DNA of 64,000 nucleotides from Bacteroidia bacterium (GCA_020635905.1 JACJYV010000006.1:372001-436000), one strand, 5' to 3'. Shown: positions 18,129-26,777, numbered from the stretch's first letter. Numbers and translations are program-made. The notes: generated by a model from the sequence alone, not told the origin.

Positions 18129-18335
18129 GCCCGGAATTTTCTCCAAAGGAATAATGGCGGCCCATTTCAATAGCCCAATTCATCGGCAATCTGGCGACAC
18201 TTATCGAGGATTTCAGATAATTACCCGAAAAAAGAAATCCAAATACCTTTTTCTTTCGTAATTTTACCATGAGGAAAACAAAAAGCAGTTTGACTCGTTA
18301 GATAAGAAAAACAGCCCGAAAGGGTAAAAGAATAT

Positions 18336-18398
18336 TTAGAGGGTGATTTTTGATTCTTTTCAAGTTCCTCTGCCTCTCCGGCAGAGGGCTTTTTTTTT
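18336..18398 (+). ncRNA. Tandem small-RNA element, copy 3
   Basis: Conserved block, then stem CCTCTGCC/GGCAGAGG (18367-18374/18380-18387) with an outer T-G pair, loop TCTCC, and T9 at 18390-18398. It begins 269 bp after copy 2. The head upstream (18240-18335) is unrelated in sequence to the heads of copies 1, 2 and 4 apart from the last few bases (ATATTTAG shared with copy 2). Confidence 0.7.
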
Positions 18399-18771
18399 GT
18401 GCCAACTTTTGAAAGTTCTTACCCGGTTATTCCCCAGTCCCTGGATTTCGAAAATCCAACTCCATTACCTCCAATCCTGAATTTCACAGCATTTCTTCTG
18501 CCGCAACCCGAAATTTGATCCTGGCAATTGAAAAATCAGGGAAAGTTTGGGGATCGGCCGCCGCCATGCAGCTGTTCTAAAGGAAATCAGCCACCGCATT
18601 GGGCGAAAGGATTGGGGATACATCTGAAAAAGGATGGAATTCGTGGAGGGTTTGGGAGCATTCGTCCAAATCATTCAACCTTAGCTCACCCGGGGCGTAA
18701 ACAAGAATGAAAGCAAATAAGAGATAGTTTGAAAGTTCTTTTCCAGGCTTTCAGCCATGAAAGCAAAAAAA

Positions 18772-18835
18772 TTAGAGGGTGATTTTTGATTCTTTTCAAG
18801 TGTCCCCGGTCTCTCAGACCGGGGGCCTTTTTTTT
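18772..18835 (+). ncRNA. Tandem small-RNA element, copy 4
   Basis: Conserved block, then stem CCCCGGTC/GACCGGGG (18804-18811/18817-18824) with an outer T-G pair, loop TCTCA, and T8 at 18828-18835. It begins 436 bp after copy 3. A short inverted repeat, CTTTCAGCCATGAAAG, lies at about 18748-18763 in its head. Confidence 0.7.
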
Positions 18836-19036
18836 ATGGGGCCCGCAGGTTTTTGAGCTACCTGCGAGGACCCGGAGCAAAAGTGAATTAGAGGATGATA
18901 TCTGCTTCACTTTAGAAAAATCTGCCGACCTTTACAGAACCAGCAGAAATGTTTTATGCGAAGGAAATTCATTTGTAAAAGCAAATGAAGGGTCAGGGTT
19001 TCTGAGTGAATTTCCTTCTTAAGTTTTTTTAGTTCC
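18836..19036. other. Gene-free stretch after the small-RNA array
   Basis: I see no coding sequence with sense and no recognised motif between the last small-RNA terminator and the hairpin at 19044. A 78-codon plus-strand frame that begins inside copy 4 has no family features and is a shadow of the terminator region. Confidence 0.5.
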
Positions 19037-19070
19037 AAAAAAAACGGAGGAAGTTAGCCGCTTCCTCCGT
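19037..19070 (-). terminator. Strong hairpin with T8, minus-strand terminator
   Basis: A perfect 10-bp stem, ACGGAGGAAG with CTTCCTCCGT, has loop TTAGCCG and, read on the minus strand, is followed by eight T. The nearest minus-strand gene (outer-membrane beta-barrel) ends 340 bp away, so it may end that transcript or a separate small RNA. The 3' side (plus strand 19071-19110) carries a CAACCAACTAACTATGTG stretch discussed as a finding. Confidence 0.6.
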
Positions 19071-19411
19071 AGAGACAGTAAAGAACAATCCAACAACCAA
19101 CTAACTATGTGACTCGATTTTTAGCTCTTGCTAAAATTTCTTATATACCAAAGGTACTCTGAACCACTGCAAAAATACTTTCAAGAACCCCTTCAAAGTA
19201 ACATTGTAAAAAACACCTCTTCACAAGGATTATCTCATCAATCAAGTCCAATTTTCCCTGATTGCATGCTTTTTTGTCACAAAATCATTGAAAAGTAACA
19301 TTGAAAGGAAAGCCATGACAGGCAAGCCGGGGCATATTCAGGACATTTTTTCCTTAAAAAGTGCAAAAAATAGTCAGGAAATCTTGCCTGGGTAACATTG
19401 GAAAGGAGAAT

Positions 19412-20011
19412 TTACTTGATCCCTATTTTGAGGGCGAAGGTCATGTAACGGTGAATCCAGGGCCACCTGCGTACATTCTGGGTTTGGAAATTGATGTTGA
19501 AAAAGCTCAGACTGTTGGTGTACGAAACTCCAATCAGGGGATTGAAATAATAAGTAAGTCCGGCATGAATGCCATAATCAAGGCGCTTGAAATCATGGGT
19601 GGCGTTCGCAATGACCGGCCGCAGGCCTTTAACTACAGAAATGGTGTACCCAATGGAAGGTCCTGCCTGAAAAACCAGTTTATCATCTGCAGGAGAGCCT
19701 GGATAAAGGTTGTAATTGAAAAAAACGGGAAATTCCACATAATGAAAACGGTAATGAATCCCGGGCACAAAAGCCGTTTCACGGCTCCCCTTTTCTGAAT
19801 ACCTGATCTCAGGCTGAATGGAAAAATTATCCGTGAAATCATAAAAAGCATAACCTCCAAACAGCAATCCAGCTTTCTTATAGCCGCCCACGCCGTCTCC
19901 GTCAATCTGGGCCACATTCAGCCCCAGAGAAAGACCTGCTCCCACATTTTGCGCCTGCAAGCCCGCAAAGGCCAAAAAGCCAATCAGAATAAGTGTGATC
20001 CGTTTTTTCAT
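19412..20011 (-). CDS. Outer-membrane beta-barrel protein (PorT/OmpX-like fold)
   Basis: A 199-residue precursor with signal peptide MKKRITLILIGFLAFAGLQAQ. The mature part shows alternating polar/hydrophobic strands (GAGLSLGLNVAQ, GLLFGGYAFYDF, FSIQPEIRYSEKG, YVEFPVFFNYNL, GPSIGYT, YGIHAGLTYYF) typical of the 8-stranded 'porin family / outer membrane protein beta-barrel' group in Bacteroidetes. It ends with a strand finishing FALKIGIK. It is predicted to sit in the outer membrane; ligand and function are unknown. Transcribed alone, divergent from the lipoprotein gene upstream. Confidence 0.82.
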   Translation of the reverse strand: MKKRITLILIGFLAFAGLQAQNVGAGLSLGLNVAQIDGDGVGGYKKAGLLFGGYAFYDFTDNFSIQPEIRYSEKGSRETAFVPGIHYRFHYVEFPVFFNYNLYPGSPADDKLVFQAGPSIGYTISVVKGLRPVIANATHDFKRLDYGIHAGLTYYFNPLIGVSYTNSLSFFNINFQTQNVRRWPWIHRYMTFALKIGIK

Positions 20012-20117
20012 CGAACGAATTTACAAAATCAGCCTGCCCCCGCCAACCTTTAATCCAGTTTGCAAAACTTAATCCTTATTATGTATGTTTGAGTATCACG
20101 CGGTAACCTTATTAAAA

Positions 20118-20918
20118 ATGAAGAAATTTTTCCTTTTAATCCCTTTGCTCCTGGCACTGCTGACCATTTCAACTCTCAACGGTTGCAAAGGGGGAGGAAA
20201 ATCCCGAAAAAATCCCGTTGCAAAAGAAGAAGAAATCCCGGCTGAAATTTTGAAAAAATACCGCGACGATGCCGCCAGGCTGGCCCTGCGTGATCTGGTC
20301 GCTGGACGAGCAGGCACGGTTACAGCCGCTGACCTTCCAGAAATCAGGATTGAATTTTATCTGGATAAGCTCAAAAAAATCTATGCTCTGATCCAAAAAA
20401 ATCCCGAACTGGCCCAGATTTCCACGATTCACACCCATCCCAATCCAAGCCTGCATGAGGTCATGGTGGTGCTGGAGGCCAATTGTGCCTGGAAAGACCG
20501 CTGGAAGCAGGGCATTATCTCTACGGAGGACCTGAATCTCAATCAGTTGACCAGTCGCTACAACCTGAAAATTGAGGGTTACCGCGAAGGCGCCCTGGGC
20601 CCTACCCTGAAACTGGTTTCTTCCCGTTATTTTAATACTACTGAAATGGCCCGCCTGCTCGCGGAGGTTGAGGGCATCAGAATGGCTGAACCTGAAGGCG
20701 TGGTGGGCGACGGAGACAATATCCAGACCGCCATGTCAACGAAGGAGAAAAACAAACTGGCCTTCAGCAAAGGTTGGGGTGATTGCCCATCGGGCTGCAT
20801 TCACCGGGCCTACTGGTCATTTGAAATTCAGCCAGATGGCTCGGTTGTTTACCTGGGTCAATCGGGGGATACCCCGCCAGCTATGGCCCCGCAAAGCGGG
20901 GGAGAATCCACTGAATAA
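20118..20918 (+). CDS. Lipoprotein of unknown function
   Basis: The start at the ATG of MKKFFLLIPLLLALLTISTL gives a lipoprotein signal with lipobox LNGC; an ATG 11 codons upstream adds non-signal sequence. The mature 245 residues are charged, with two halves: an alpha-rich N-terminal part (ILKKYRDDAARLALRDLV) and a C-terminal part containing DCPSGCIHRAYWSFEI followed by DGSVVYLGQSGD. Two Cys in CPSGC may form a disulfide or bind metal. I do not recognise the family. The next gene starts 67 bp downstream on the same strand. Confidence 0.75.
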   Translation: MKKFFLLIPLLLALLTISTLNGCKGGGKSRKNPVAKEEEIPAEILKKYRDDAARLALRDLVAGRAGTVTAADLPEIRIEFYLDKLKKIYALIQKNPELAQISTIHTHPNPSLHEVMVVLEANCAWKDRWKQGIISTEDLNLNQLTSRYNLKIEGYREGALGPTLKLVSSRYFNTTEMARLLAEVEGIRMAEPEGVVGDGDNIQTAMSTKEKNKLAFSKGWGDCPSGCIHRAYWSFEIQPDGSVVYLGQSGDTPPAMAPQSGGESTE

Positions 20919-20985
20919 GCTGATTAAGAAATCAAATCAAACTAAGGCGCATATTTTCCGTATTAAGGGCTCAAACTGCTTTTTC

Positions 20986-22839
20986 ATGGCCCTCCCGTAT
21001 CACTTGTTGCTTGGTTTACTGCTTTTGGCAGGTCTCAGGGGAAATTTATTTTCCCAAACCTCATCTACTTCAGTTTTACTGGATTCCATTGCAGTCTGGG
21101 CCGAAGCGGCCCAACAACCCGGGATTGGAATTGCAATTATTCGGGGGGATTCTGTGCTTTATGCAGGCGGGGTGGGTTATGCCAATCTCGCTGAAAAGCA
21201 GGCAGTTGAAGCCCAAACCAATTTCAGGGTAGGCTCTGTGAGCAAAACTTTTGTCTCGCTGGGGATTTTGAGGTTGGTGGAAGCGGGAAAAATCAGCCTG
21301 AACGACAAACTGGCTGACCTGGCGCCCGAAATTCCCTTTACCAATCGCTGGGAAAAGGAGCACCCCGTGCGGGTGGTTCACCTGCTGGAGCATTCTGCGG
21401 GATTTGACGACATGCATTTCCGCAATTTTTATAATACAAAAGATGATCCTTTCCTGCCTTTGGCAAAGATTCTGGATCGCAGCAAAGCTGCGATGACTGC
21501 CCGCTGGGAACCCGGCAGCCGCCATTCCTATTCCAATCCTGGCTATACCATTTTGGGCTATCTGATCGAAAAAATCTCGGGCGAATCTTATGAAGATTTC
21601 CTGCAAAAAGAGGTTTTGACGCCCCTTCAAATGGAAAATTCCACCCTCAAAAACACGCCTGAATCTATCCAAAAGCTGGCTACGGGCTACGAGGGCAAGG
21701 AAAATCAGATTGTGCCCTACATGCCCATCTACCATCGCCCTGCGGGCTCGCTGGAGGCTTCCCCCCTGGCCCTGGCCCAGGCCCTCAAAATGTTTCTTCA
21801 CCGTGGCATGGTGGATTCAACCCACTTTTTGTCGCCCGAGCTGATCGAACGGATGGAACGCACGGAAGCAACCTGGGCGGCTCACCTCATGCCGCGGGGT
21901 TACGGACTGGGAAATTACAGCACAGAGGATCACGGCATGCTGAGTCAGGGGCATAATGGCGGCATTGACGGGTTTTATTCCCAAATCAAATACTATCCCG
22001 GGTTGGGCTGCGGCTACATCACACTCTACAACCGTCTGGATGTGCCCGGCAAGCTGAGAGACAAGGTAAACAAGGCGATTCAGCAATTCATTTTTCCTGA
22101 TTCCCAACTGATTACCCCACCGCCCTTTCCGCTGAATCCAACCCAACTGGAAGAAATGGAAGGCTATTTTCAGGAAGCCAATCCCCGCAACCAGATCATT
22201 GCTTTTCTCTCCAACCTGACCAACTTTCGCCAGGTGAGTTTTTCGGGTGATACCCTGCAACTTGGCGGGTTGATGGAGGACGATGAAAAGTTAATTGCCC
22301 TGAGCCAGAACACCTTTCGCACCCTGGAAGGAAATCAGGTGAACACGGTGCTGGAAAAATTCACCAACGGACAAATTTACCTCCAACATGGCAGCCAGTT
22401 TTTCCTGAAAACCTCAGGCGGCAAGGTGTACACCTGCTGGATTGGCACCCTTGTCTTTATGTTATTTCTGCCTGCTGGCCTTATTTTTGGACTGATTTCT
22501 CTGATTTTCAAACTCAAGGGCAGCCTGAAAGGCAGTTTTATTCCGCGTGCACTGCTGGGCGCAGCTCCCCTCTTTTTCATTTGTGCTGTCATGTCAGCCT
22601 TTTCCATCAAGCTGGTCACAGCCGGAGAAATGAACGCAACGGCGATCATCATCTTCCTGGGGTTGCTGGGTTTTGGAATATGCAGCGTTTTTGGATTGGG
22701 CAGTACCATCTGGCAGGTGATCAGGCTCAAATTCAGTTCGGCCCGGGTATTTATGCTGATTCTGGGCGGATTTTACGTGGCGGGAACCATTTACCTGGCT
22801 TCCTACGGCCTCATGCCCCTGCAGTTGTGGACCTGGTGA
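20986..22839 (+). CDS. Beta-lactamase-fold serine hydrolase with C-terminal membrane domain
   Basis: The reading frame extends 106 codons upstream into the previous gene, but MALPYHLLLGLLLLAGLRGN at 20986 is a signal peptide and the natural start. Residues ~30-380 form a class C beta-lactamase/PBP4-like domain (PF00144): SVSK at 84-87 (nucleophile Ser and Lys), the YSNPGY motif near residue 185 (Tyr-x-Asn), and a GHNGGIDG motif near residue 325 in the HxG position. After a linker, the last ~130 residues contain four hydrophobic helices. The active site is intact, so it should be an active esterase, peptidase or transpeptidase-like enzyme facing the periplasm. Substrate unknown. Confidence 0.85.
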   Translation: MALPYHLLLGLLLLAGLRGNLFSQTSSTSVLLDSIAVWAEAAQQPGIGIAIIRGDSVLYAGGVGYANLAEKQAVEAQTNFRVGSVSKTFVSLGILRLVEAGKISLNDKLADLAPEIPFTNRWEKEHPVRVVHLLEHSAGFDDMHFRNFYNTKDDPFLPLAKILDRSKAAMTARWEPGSRHSYSNPGYTILGYLIEKISGESYEDFLQKEVLTPLQMENSTLKNTPESIQKLATGYEGKENQIVPYMPIYHRPAGSLEASPLALAQALKMFLHRGMVDSTHFLSPELIERMERTEATWAAHLMPRGYGLGNYSTEDHGMLSQGHNGGIDGFYSQIKYYPGLGCGYITLYNRLDVPGKLRDKVNKAIQQFIFPDSQLITPPPFPLNPTQLEEMEGYFQEANPRNQIIAFLSNLTNFRQVSFSGDTLQLGGLMEDDEKLIALSQNTFRTLEGNQVNTVLEKFTNGQIYLQHGSQFFLKTSGGKVYTCWIGTLVFMLFLPAGLIFGLISLIFKLKGSLKGSFIPRALLGAAPLFFICAVMSAFSIKLVTAGEMNATAIIIFLGLLGFGICSVFGLGSTIWQVIRLKFSSARVFMLILGGFYVAGTIYLASYGLMPLQLWTW

Positions 22840-22903
22840 AAGGCCTTTGGACTGGAATTTTTCTGAAAAAAGGCTACTTTTACCCCAGATAATTCCAAAA
22901 ATC

Positions 22904-23218
22904 ATGAAAACAATTTCTGTAAGGATCTTTTTGATGGCCTTTCTCGCCTTCGGCCTGTTTACGTTTAACGGATGCGGAAAGGGGCATTCACACGAGCACG
23001 AACACGGTCAAAACGTAGAAAACGGCGAAAACCCCGGAGATTCAGATGCTTCAAAATCCAAATACATGTGTCCCATGGAATGCGAAGGCAGCAACCTGGA
23101 AGAAGCAGGTCAGTGCCCGGTCTGTGGAATGGACCTCGTGTTGCGCAGTGATTGGGAGAAAGAACTGGCCAAAGAGCGGGGCGAAGAAGAGGAAAGCCAC
23201 GAAGGCCACGATCACTGA
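22904..23218 (+). CDS. Heavy-metal-binding-domain lipoprotein
   Basis: A 104-residue protein. Signal peptide MKTISVRIFLMAFLAFGL is followed by lipobox FNGC. After a His-rich stretch (GHSHEHEHGQN) there is one heavy-metal-binding domain: YMCPMECEGSNLEEAGQC then PVCGMDL, with the CPM and CxxCGM motifs found in copper and zinc efflux proteins. The C-terminus is again His/Glu-rich (EGHDH). It probably buffers or passes Cu, Zn or a similar ion in the periplasm. The multicopper-oxidase-like genes begin 1 kb downstream on the same strand, supporting a metal role. Confidence 0.88.
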   Translation: MKTISVRIFLMAFLAFGLFTFNGCGKGHSHEHEHGQNVENGENPGDSDASKSKYMCPMECEGSNLEEAGQCPVCGMDLVLRSDWEKELAKERGEEEESHEGHDH

Positions 23219-23364
23219 GCGAAATTCACTTTTTACTTCCCGGTCGCGGATGTCGCCTCCCGGCCTTTTGTACATTAAGCCCGGCAAAAGATTTACATTC
23301 CGTGAATTTTTCGTAAATTACTACCGCAATAAATTTTGGACAGATTTTTATCAATCAGATCAAT

Positions 23365-24081
23365 ATGAAAAACAAATACGCATCTTCCCTCGCGGTATTC
23401 GTATTCGCAATTTTGTTTAGTTTGAGCGTCGCCAATGCCCAGTCAGCTTTCTCAGTTGATCCAGGCACTACAGTTTCTGAAACTGTCACCGTCAATCCCA
23501 ATGACTCTGTGTACACAGACCTGACGATTCACCTCAAAAACGAAACCAATAATCCCCTGGTCCTGGAGTGGAAGACCATGTCAAATACCCTTCCATCTGC
23601 CTGGAACCTCCAGCTTTGCGACTGGACCAAATGCTTTTCTGACGTGATCCCCGGCCGGGTTATGGATACCATTGGCGTGGGCGTTACGGGCTTCATGAAA
23701 TTGTCCATTGGCCCAATTTACCCCAATACAGTTGGTTCTGGTTCCTGCATCTTTGATGTGTGGGTGCGTGGAGATACCAACGACAAAGTAACCCTCCACT
23801 TTGATATTGATGCATTGGTAGGTTTGGAAGAAAATATTCTGGAATCCAATGTGGTGGTTTACCCCAACCCGGTTAAAAACACCCTGTTCCTGAATTCTGG
23901 AACCATTTCCCTGGATCAGGTAACCCTGTATGACCTGAGCGGCGCCAAAGTGGCCCAGATCAATACCCCTGTGACCGGCGATGCCCAGCTTTCCACCTCT
24001 GCACTGGCTCCCGGCCTTTATCTGCTGGAAGTGAAGTCAGGTGCCCAGGTAATGACCAAAAAAATCCTGAAAACGGAATAA
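23365..24081 (+). CDS. Small secreted protein with T9SS sorting domain
   Basis: A 238-residue precursor. Signal peptide MKNKYASSLAVFVFAILF ... ANAQ, then a ~125-residue beta-rich domain (VDPGTTVSETVTVNPNDS, LTIHLKNETNNPLVLEW) resembling an Ig-like fold, and a full type A T9SS sorting domain at the C-terminus (VVYPNPVKN, LYDLSGAKV, GLYLLEVKSG). There are Cys in LCDWTKC that could pair. Function is unknown; export by T9SS is well supported. A terminator follows 24 bp after its stop, so it is transcribed separately from the oxidase pair. Confidence 0.88.
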   Translation: MKNKYASSLAVFVFAILFSLSVANAQSAFSVDPGTTVSETVTVNPNDSVYTDLTIHLKNETNNPLVLEWKTMSNTLPSAWNLQLCDWTKCFSDVIPGRVMDTIGVGVTGFMKLSIGPIYPNTVGSGSCIFDVWVRGDTNDKVTLHFDIDALVGLEENILESNVVVYPNPVKNTLFLNSGTISLDQVTLYDLSGAKVAQINTPVTGDAQLSTSALAPGLYLLEVKSGAQVMTKKILKTE

Positions 24082-24103
24082 AGATATTTTGGCTTTGATT
24101 GTG

Positions 24104-24144
24104 AAAGTACCTGCCCCTTGAGGACCAGGTACTTTTGCTTTTTT
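24104..24144 (+). terminator. Intrinsic terminator, 10-bp stem
   Basis: AAAGTACCTG pairs perfectly with CAGGTACTTT around a 12-base loop, followed by a T-rich tail (TTTGCTTTTTT). It ends the T9SS gene. The AGGAGG at 24145-24150 directly after it is an unusually strong ribosome-binding site for this genome and fixes the ATG of the following gene at 24160. Confidence 0.8.
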
Positions 24145-24159
24145 AGGAGGCTGAGAATC

Positions 24160-25020
24160 ATGAAAAAATACAGCATTTTAATCCTTTTTATCCTGTTGGG
24201 GCAAATGACTTTTGCCACCCGGGTTAGCTATACCCTTTATCTCAATCCCGGCACTTTTCTGGCGGTGGACAGCCTGACATTTCCGGCTTACGCCTTCAAT
24301 CTGACAGGCACTTACAACCGCACCAATGCCGTTCTGAAGGTGATGAAGGGCGATACCCTCGACCTGATTCTGGTCAATACGGATACCCTGCCCCATATTT
24401 TCGAAACCCGCGGCATGGGAGTAGGTCAGGTAACCTTGCCCCCCCTGGGTACTCAGTCACAATCCATTCCCTGCCCTGACTTTGGAGTCTTTCCCTACCT
24501 GGATGTGCAGGATTTTCCCAAATACCAGGCCATGGGCGCGGCTGGCATGATTGTGGTCCGTGAAGCGGGAAATTTCAAGGAATTTTACTGGAATGTGCGG
24601 GAATACCAGAAAGACTGGAACGAGGATCTCAGCCTTGGGCTTCCCGTGGTTTGGAATGAGTATTACCCCACCTACTTCACCCTCAACGGCCAGGGAAAGC
24701 CCGACATCCCCGGCGATGCGACCGCGGTGGTTACGGGAAATGTGGGCGATACAATTCGAATTTATGTGATGAATTCTGGTCTGTCCGTCCATTCACTCCA
24801 TTTCCATGGTTACCATGCCACCATCAAATTTGCCTTGTCAGATCCTGAAAAGACCAACTGGAGCAAGGATACCGTGCCCTTCAAGACCCTCAGCACCAAG
24901 GTGCTGGAGGTGATCCCAGACAAGCCTGGCATGTACCCTGTGCACGATCACAACCTGATCGCGGTAACAGGTGGCGGAATTTATCCTAACGGAATTTTCA
25001 TGATGATGCAAATCCAATGA
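24160..25020 (+). CDS. Multicopper-oxidase-like cupredoxin protein (first of pair)
   Basis: A 286-residue precursor, start fixed by AGGAGG 10 bases upstream, with signal peptide MKKYSILILFILLGQMTFA. Two cupredoxin-like domains are seen. The first lacks ligands (LPHIFETRGMG). The second has HSLHFHGYH at ~215-223 and YPVHDHNLIAVTGGG near residue 262, resembling the HxH copper motifs of multicopper oxidases but with HDHN in place of HCHxxxHxxxGM, so the type-1 cysteine is missing. It overlaps the next gene by ATGA, implying coupled translation. It likely forms a periplasmic complex with that product, jointly rebuilding an oxidase; this is inference. Confidence 0.75.
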   Translation: MKKYSILILFILLGQMTFATRVSYTLYLNPGTFLAVDSLTFPAYAFNLTGTYNRTNAVLKVMKGDTLDLILVNTDTLPHIFETRGMGVGQVTLPPLGTQSQSIPCPDFGVFPYLDVQDFPKYQAMGAAGMIVVREAGNFKEFYWNVREYQKDWNEDLSLGLPVVWNEYYPTYFTLNGQGKPDIPGDATAVVTGNVGDTIRIYVMNSGLSVHSLHFHGYHATIKFALSDPEKTNWSKDTVPFKTLSTKVLEVIPDKPGMYPVHDHNLIAVTGGGIYPNGIFMMMQIQ

Positions 25021-26255
25021 AAGCCAAACTTATTCTTCTGACCCTGATATTTGTACTGGGCGGGCTGATCCCGACCCGGGCCCAGAATATTGTGACCCAC
25101 AAACTGACTGCCTGGACGACTGGCACCCACACCCTTTGGGATGGAAATCAGGTGGAATACTGGGGATTTGGAAAAGGATTCCTCAAGCCACCCAGCTTTC
25201 CCGGCCCGACCCTCTATGCCAACGAGGGGGACAGCATCATCATTATGCTGCGCAACCAGAGCCAGGGCGCCCCGCACACCATGCACTGGCATGGCATGGA
25301 CGTCAATCAGGCCAATGACGGGGTGCCGCAGACCTCCTTTGTCTTTACTCACATGATGGATTCGACCTATAATTTCCGGGCTCCCCATGCAGGAACTTAT
25401 TTGTACCACTGCCATGTGGCAACCGTGGTGCATGTGCAGATGGGCATGTACGGAAATTTTGTGGTGCGTCCCGCAGATGGCAGCCAGCGGGCCTGGACAA
25501 ATGGGCCGCCTTTCCACCAGGAAAAGGTGTGGCTGATGTCTGAATTCGACAAAAGCTGGCACGACAATCCCCCCAAGCACAATCAGTTGGATTCATTGTA
25601 TGAGAATTTTCACATTCCCAAATACGAACCCGATTATTTTATGGTAAACGGACTTTCCCACCAGCAATTGCCTGATTCGGGAACTTCCATTTATGCCCAG
25701 GCTTACATGAATATTTATGTGAGACTGTCCAATATTGGCTTTTTGCTCAATAGAATTCATTTCCCACCTGCCCTCAATGCCCAGGTCATTTCCTCAGACG
25801 GGCGCCCCCTGCCCAATGCCCTCATTCAGGATACCCTGATGATTGCCCCGGGCGAAAGGTACGGTGTGATGCTCCACCCCACCACGGAATTTCTGGATTC
25901 TGTGCAGGTTTCCTATCTCGACATGAATACCCTGGTGCCCCGTGACACGGAATGGGTGAGGGTGGATATCAAAGGTTTTGTGGGCCTCAATTCACCCATT
26001 GAACCAGAGGTGATACTTTTTCCCAATCCCGGAAACGGGAGTTTTTCACTCTCGTGGCAGGGTTTGCCACCCGGCCAGGGCCAGGTAGAATGTTTTGACC
26101 TTCATGGAAGGAAAATGCAGACCTTTACCCGTAATTTTGCCCACGCAGGCACGGATTATTTCGAAATATCTGATCTTACCCCGGGAATTTATCTGATCAA
26201 AATCCGGGTTGCAGGAAAGGAGATCTGTAAGAAAATGTTGGTGGAAGGCCGCTGA
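25017..26255 (+). CDS. Multicopper-oxidase-like protein with T9SS sorting domain (second of pair)
   Basis: A 412-residue precursor with signal peptide MKAKLILLTLIFVLGGLIPTRAQ. The first cupredoxin domain carries HTMHWHGMD at ~88-96 and YHCHVATVVHVQMGMYG near residue 136, a complete HCHxxxHxxxxM type-1/type-3 copper signature. A second cupredoxin-like domain (IHFPPALNAQVISSDG) has no visible copper ligands. The C-terminus is a T9SS sorting domain (ILFPNPGNG, GIYLIKIRV). The copper motifs are thus split between this and the preceding overlapping gene. Export by T9SS suggests surface or secreted action such as metal or phenol oxidation. Confidence 0.85.
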   Translation: MKAKLILLTLIFVLGGLIPTRAQNIVTHKLTAWTTGTHTLWDGNQVEYWGFGKGFLKPPSFPGPTLYANEGDSIIIMLRNQSQGAPHTMHWHGMDVNQANDGVPQTSFVFTHMMDSTYNFRAPHAGTYLYHCHVATVVHVQMGMYGNFVVRPADGSQRAWTNGPPFHQEKVWLMSEFDKSWHDNPPKHNQLDSLYENFHIPKYEPDYFMVNGLSHQQLPDSGTSIYAQAYMNIYVRLSNIGFLLNRIHFPPALNAQVISSDGRPLPNALIQDTLMIAPGERYGVMLHPTTEFLDSVQVSYLDMNTLVPRDTEWVRVDIKGFVGLNSPIEPEVILFPNPGNGSFSLSWQGLPPGQGQVECFDLHGRKMQTFTRNFAHAGTDYFEISDLTPGIYLIKIRVAGKEICKKMLVEGR

Positions 26256-26777
26256 TCAGCGCCATTTGAACAGGGTATTCCCGTTCTCGTCCTTCTCCTC
26301 TTCGTCGCCGCCCAGATTCAATTCACCGTCTTTGCCGTTGGGCTTGGGGGCCTCCACTTTGGGCTCGATGATTTCTCCAATCACCTTCACCTCCATTGGC
26401 TTGGGACTTTCGCCGTTATAAAAAACCAGCAGGTTGCGGTCTGTGTGGCCCCAATCCTTGTCTTTGGTATCAAATTCAATTCTGACCCAGCCCTTTTCGC
26501 CAGGTTTGATCGCTTCCTCGGAAAAATACCCTTTGGTGCAGGAACAGGAGCCCTTGGCCCGCTCAATGATCAACGGAGCATTGCCTGTATTGATAAAAGA
26601 GAAAACATGTTTAACCGTATCTCCTTCCTCAATTTGCCCCCATTGCCATTCTGTCTCTTCAAAGGTCAAAACTGGAAATTTCTCGTCTGCCTGGTCGGGG
26701 GGACCCTGGGCACGCACGGACAAAGTCAGCAATAAAAGCAAAGCAGAATAGAAAATTGAGCGTAATCCTGTTTTCAT
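26256..26777 (-). CDS. DUF1573-domain secreted protein
   Basis: A 173-residue precursor; the ATG at 26777 is preferred over one 16 codons upstream because MKTGLRSIFYSALLLLLTLSVRAQ is a signal peptide. The mature part is a DUF1573 (ASPM/SPD-2/Hydin-like Ig) domain with the family block FSFINTGNAPLIIERA then GSCSCTKG, where the two Cys are conserved, and IKPGEKGWVRIEFDT. The tail is acidic and Pro/Lys rich. DUF1573 proteins are common periplasmic proteins in Bacteroidetes with no defined function. Its stop abuts that of the oxidase gene (convergent, no gap). Confidence 0.88.
   Translation of the reverse strand: MKTGLRSIFYSALLLLLTLSVRAQGPPDQADEKFPVLTFEETEWQWGQIEEGDTVKHVFSFINTGNAPLIIERAKGSCSCTKGYFSEEAIKPGEKGWVRIEFDTKDKDWGHTDRNLLVFYNGESPKPMEVKVIGEIIEPKVEAPKPNGKDGELNLGGDEEEKDENGNTLFKWR

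Noticed and set aside
17756..18835. CRISPR array
   Set aside because: The four repeats are 265-436 bp apart with no spacer-sized intervals, end in terminators and have no cas genes nearby.
20668..20985. N-terminal extension of the serine hydrolase
   Set aside because: The 106 upstream codons overlap the lipoprotein gene out of frame and lack protein-like sequence; the signal peptide begins at 20986.
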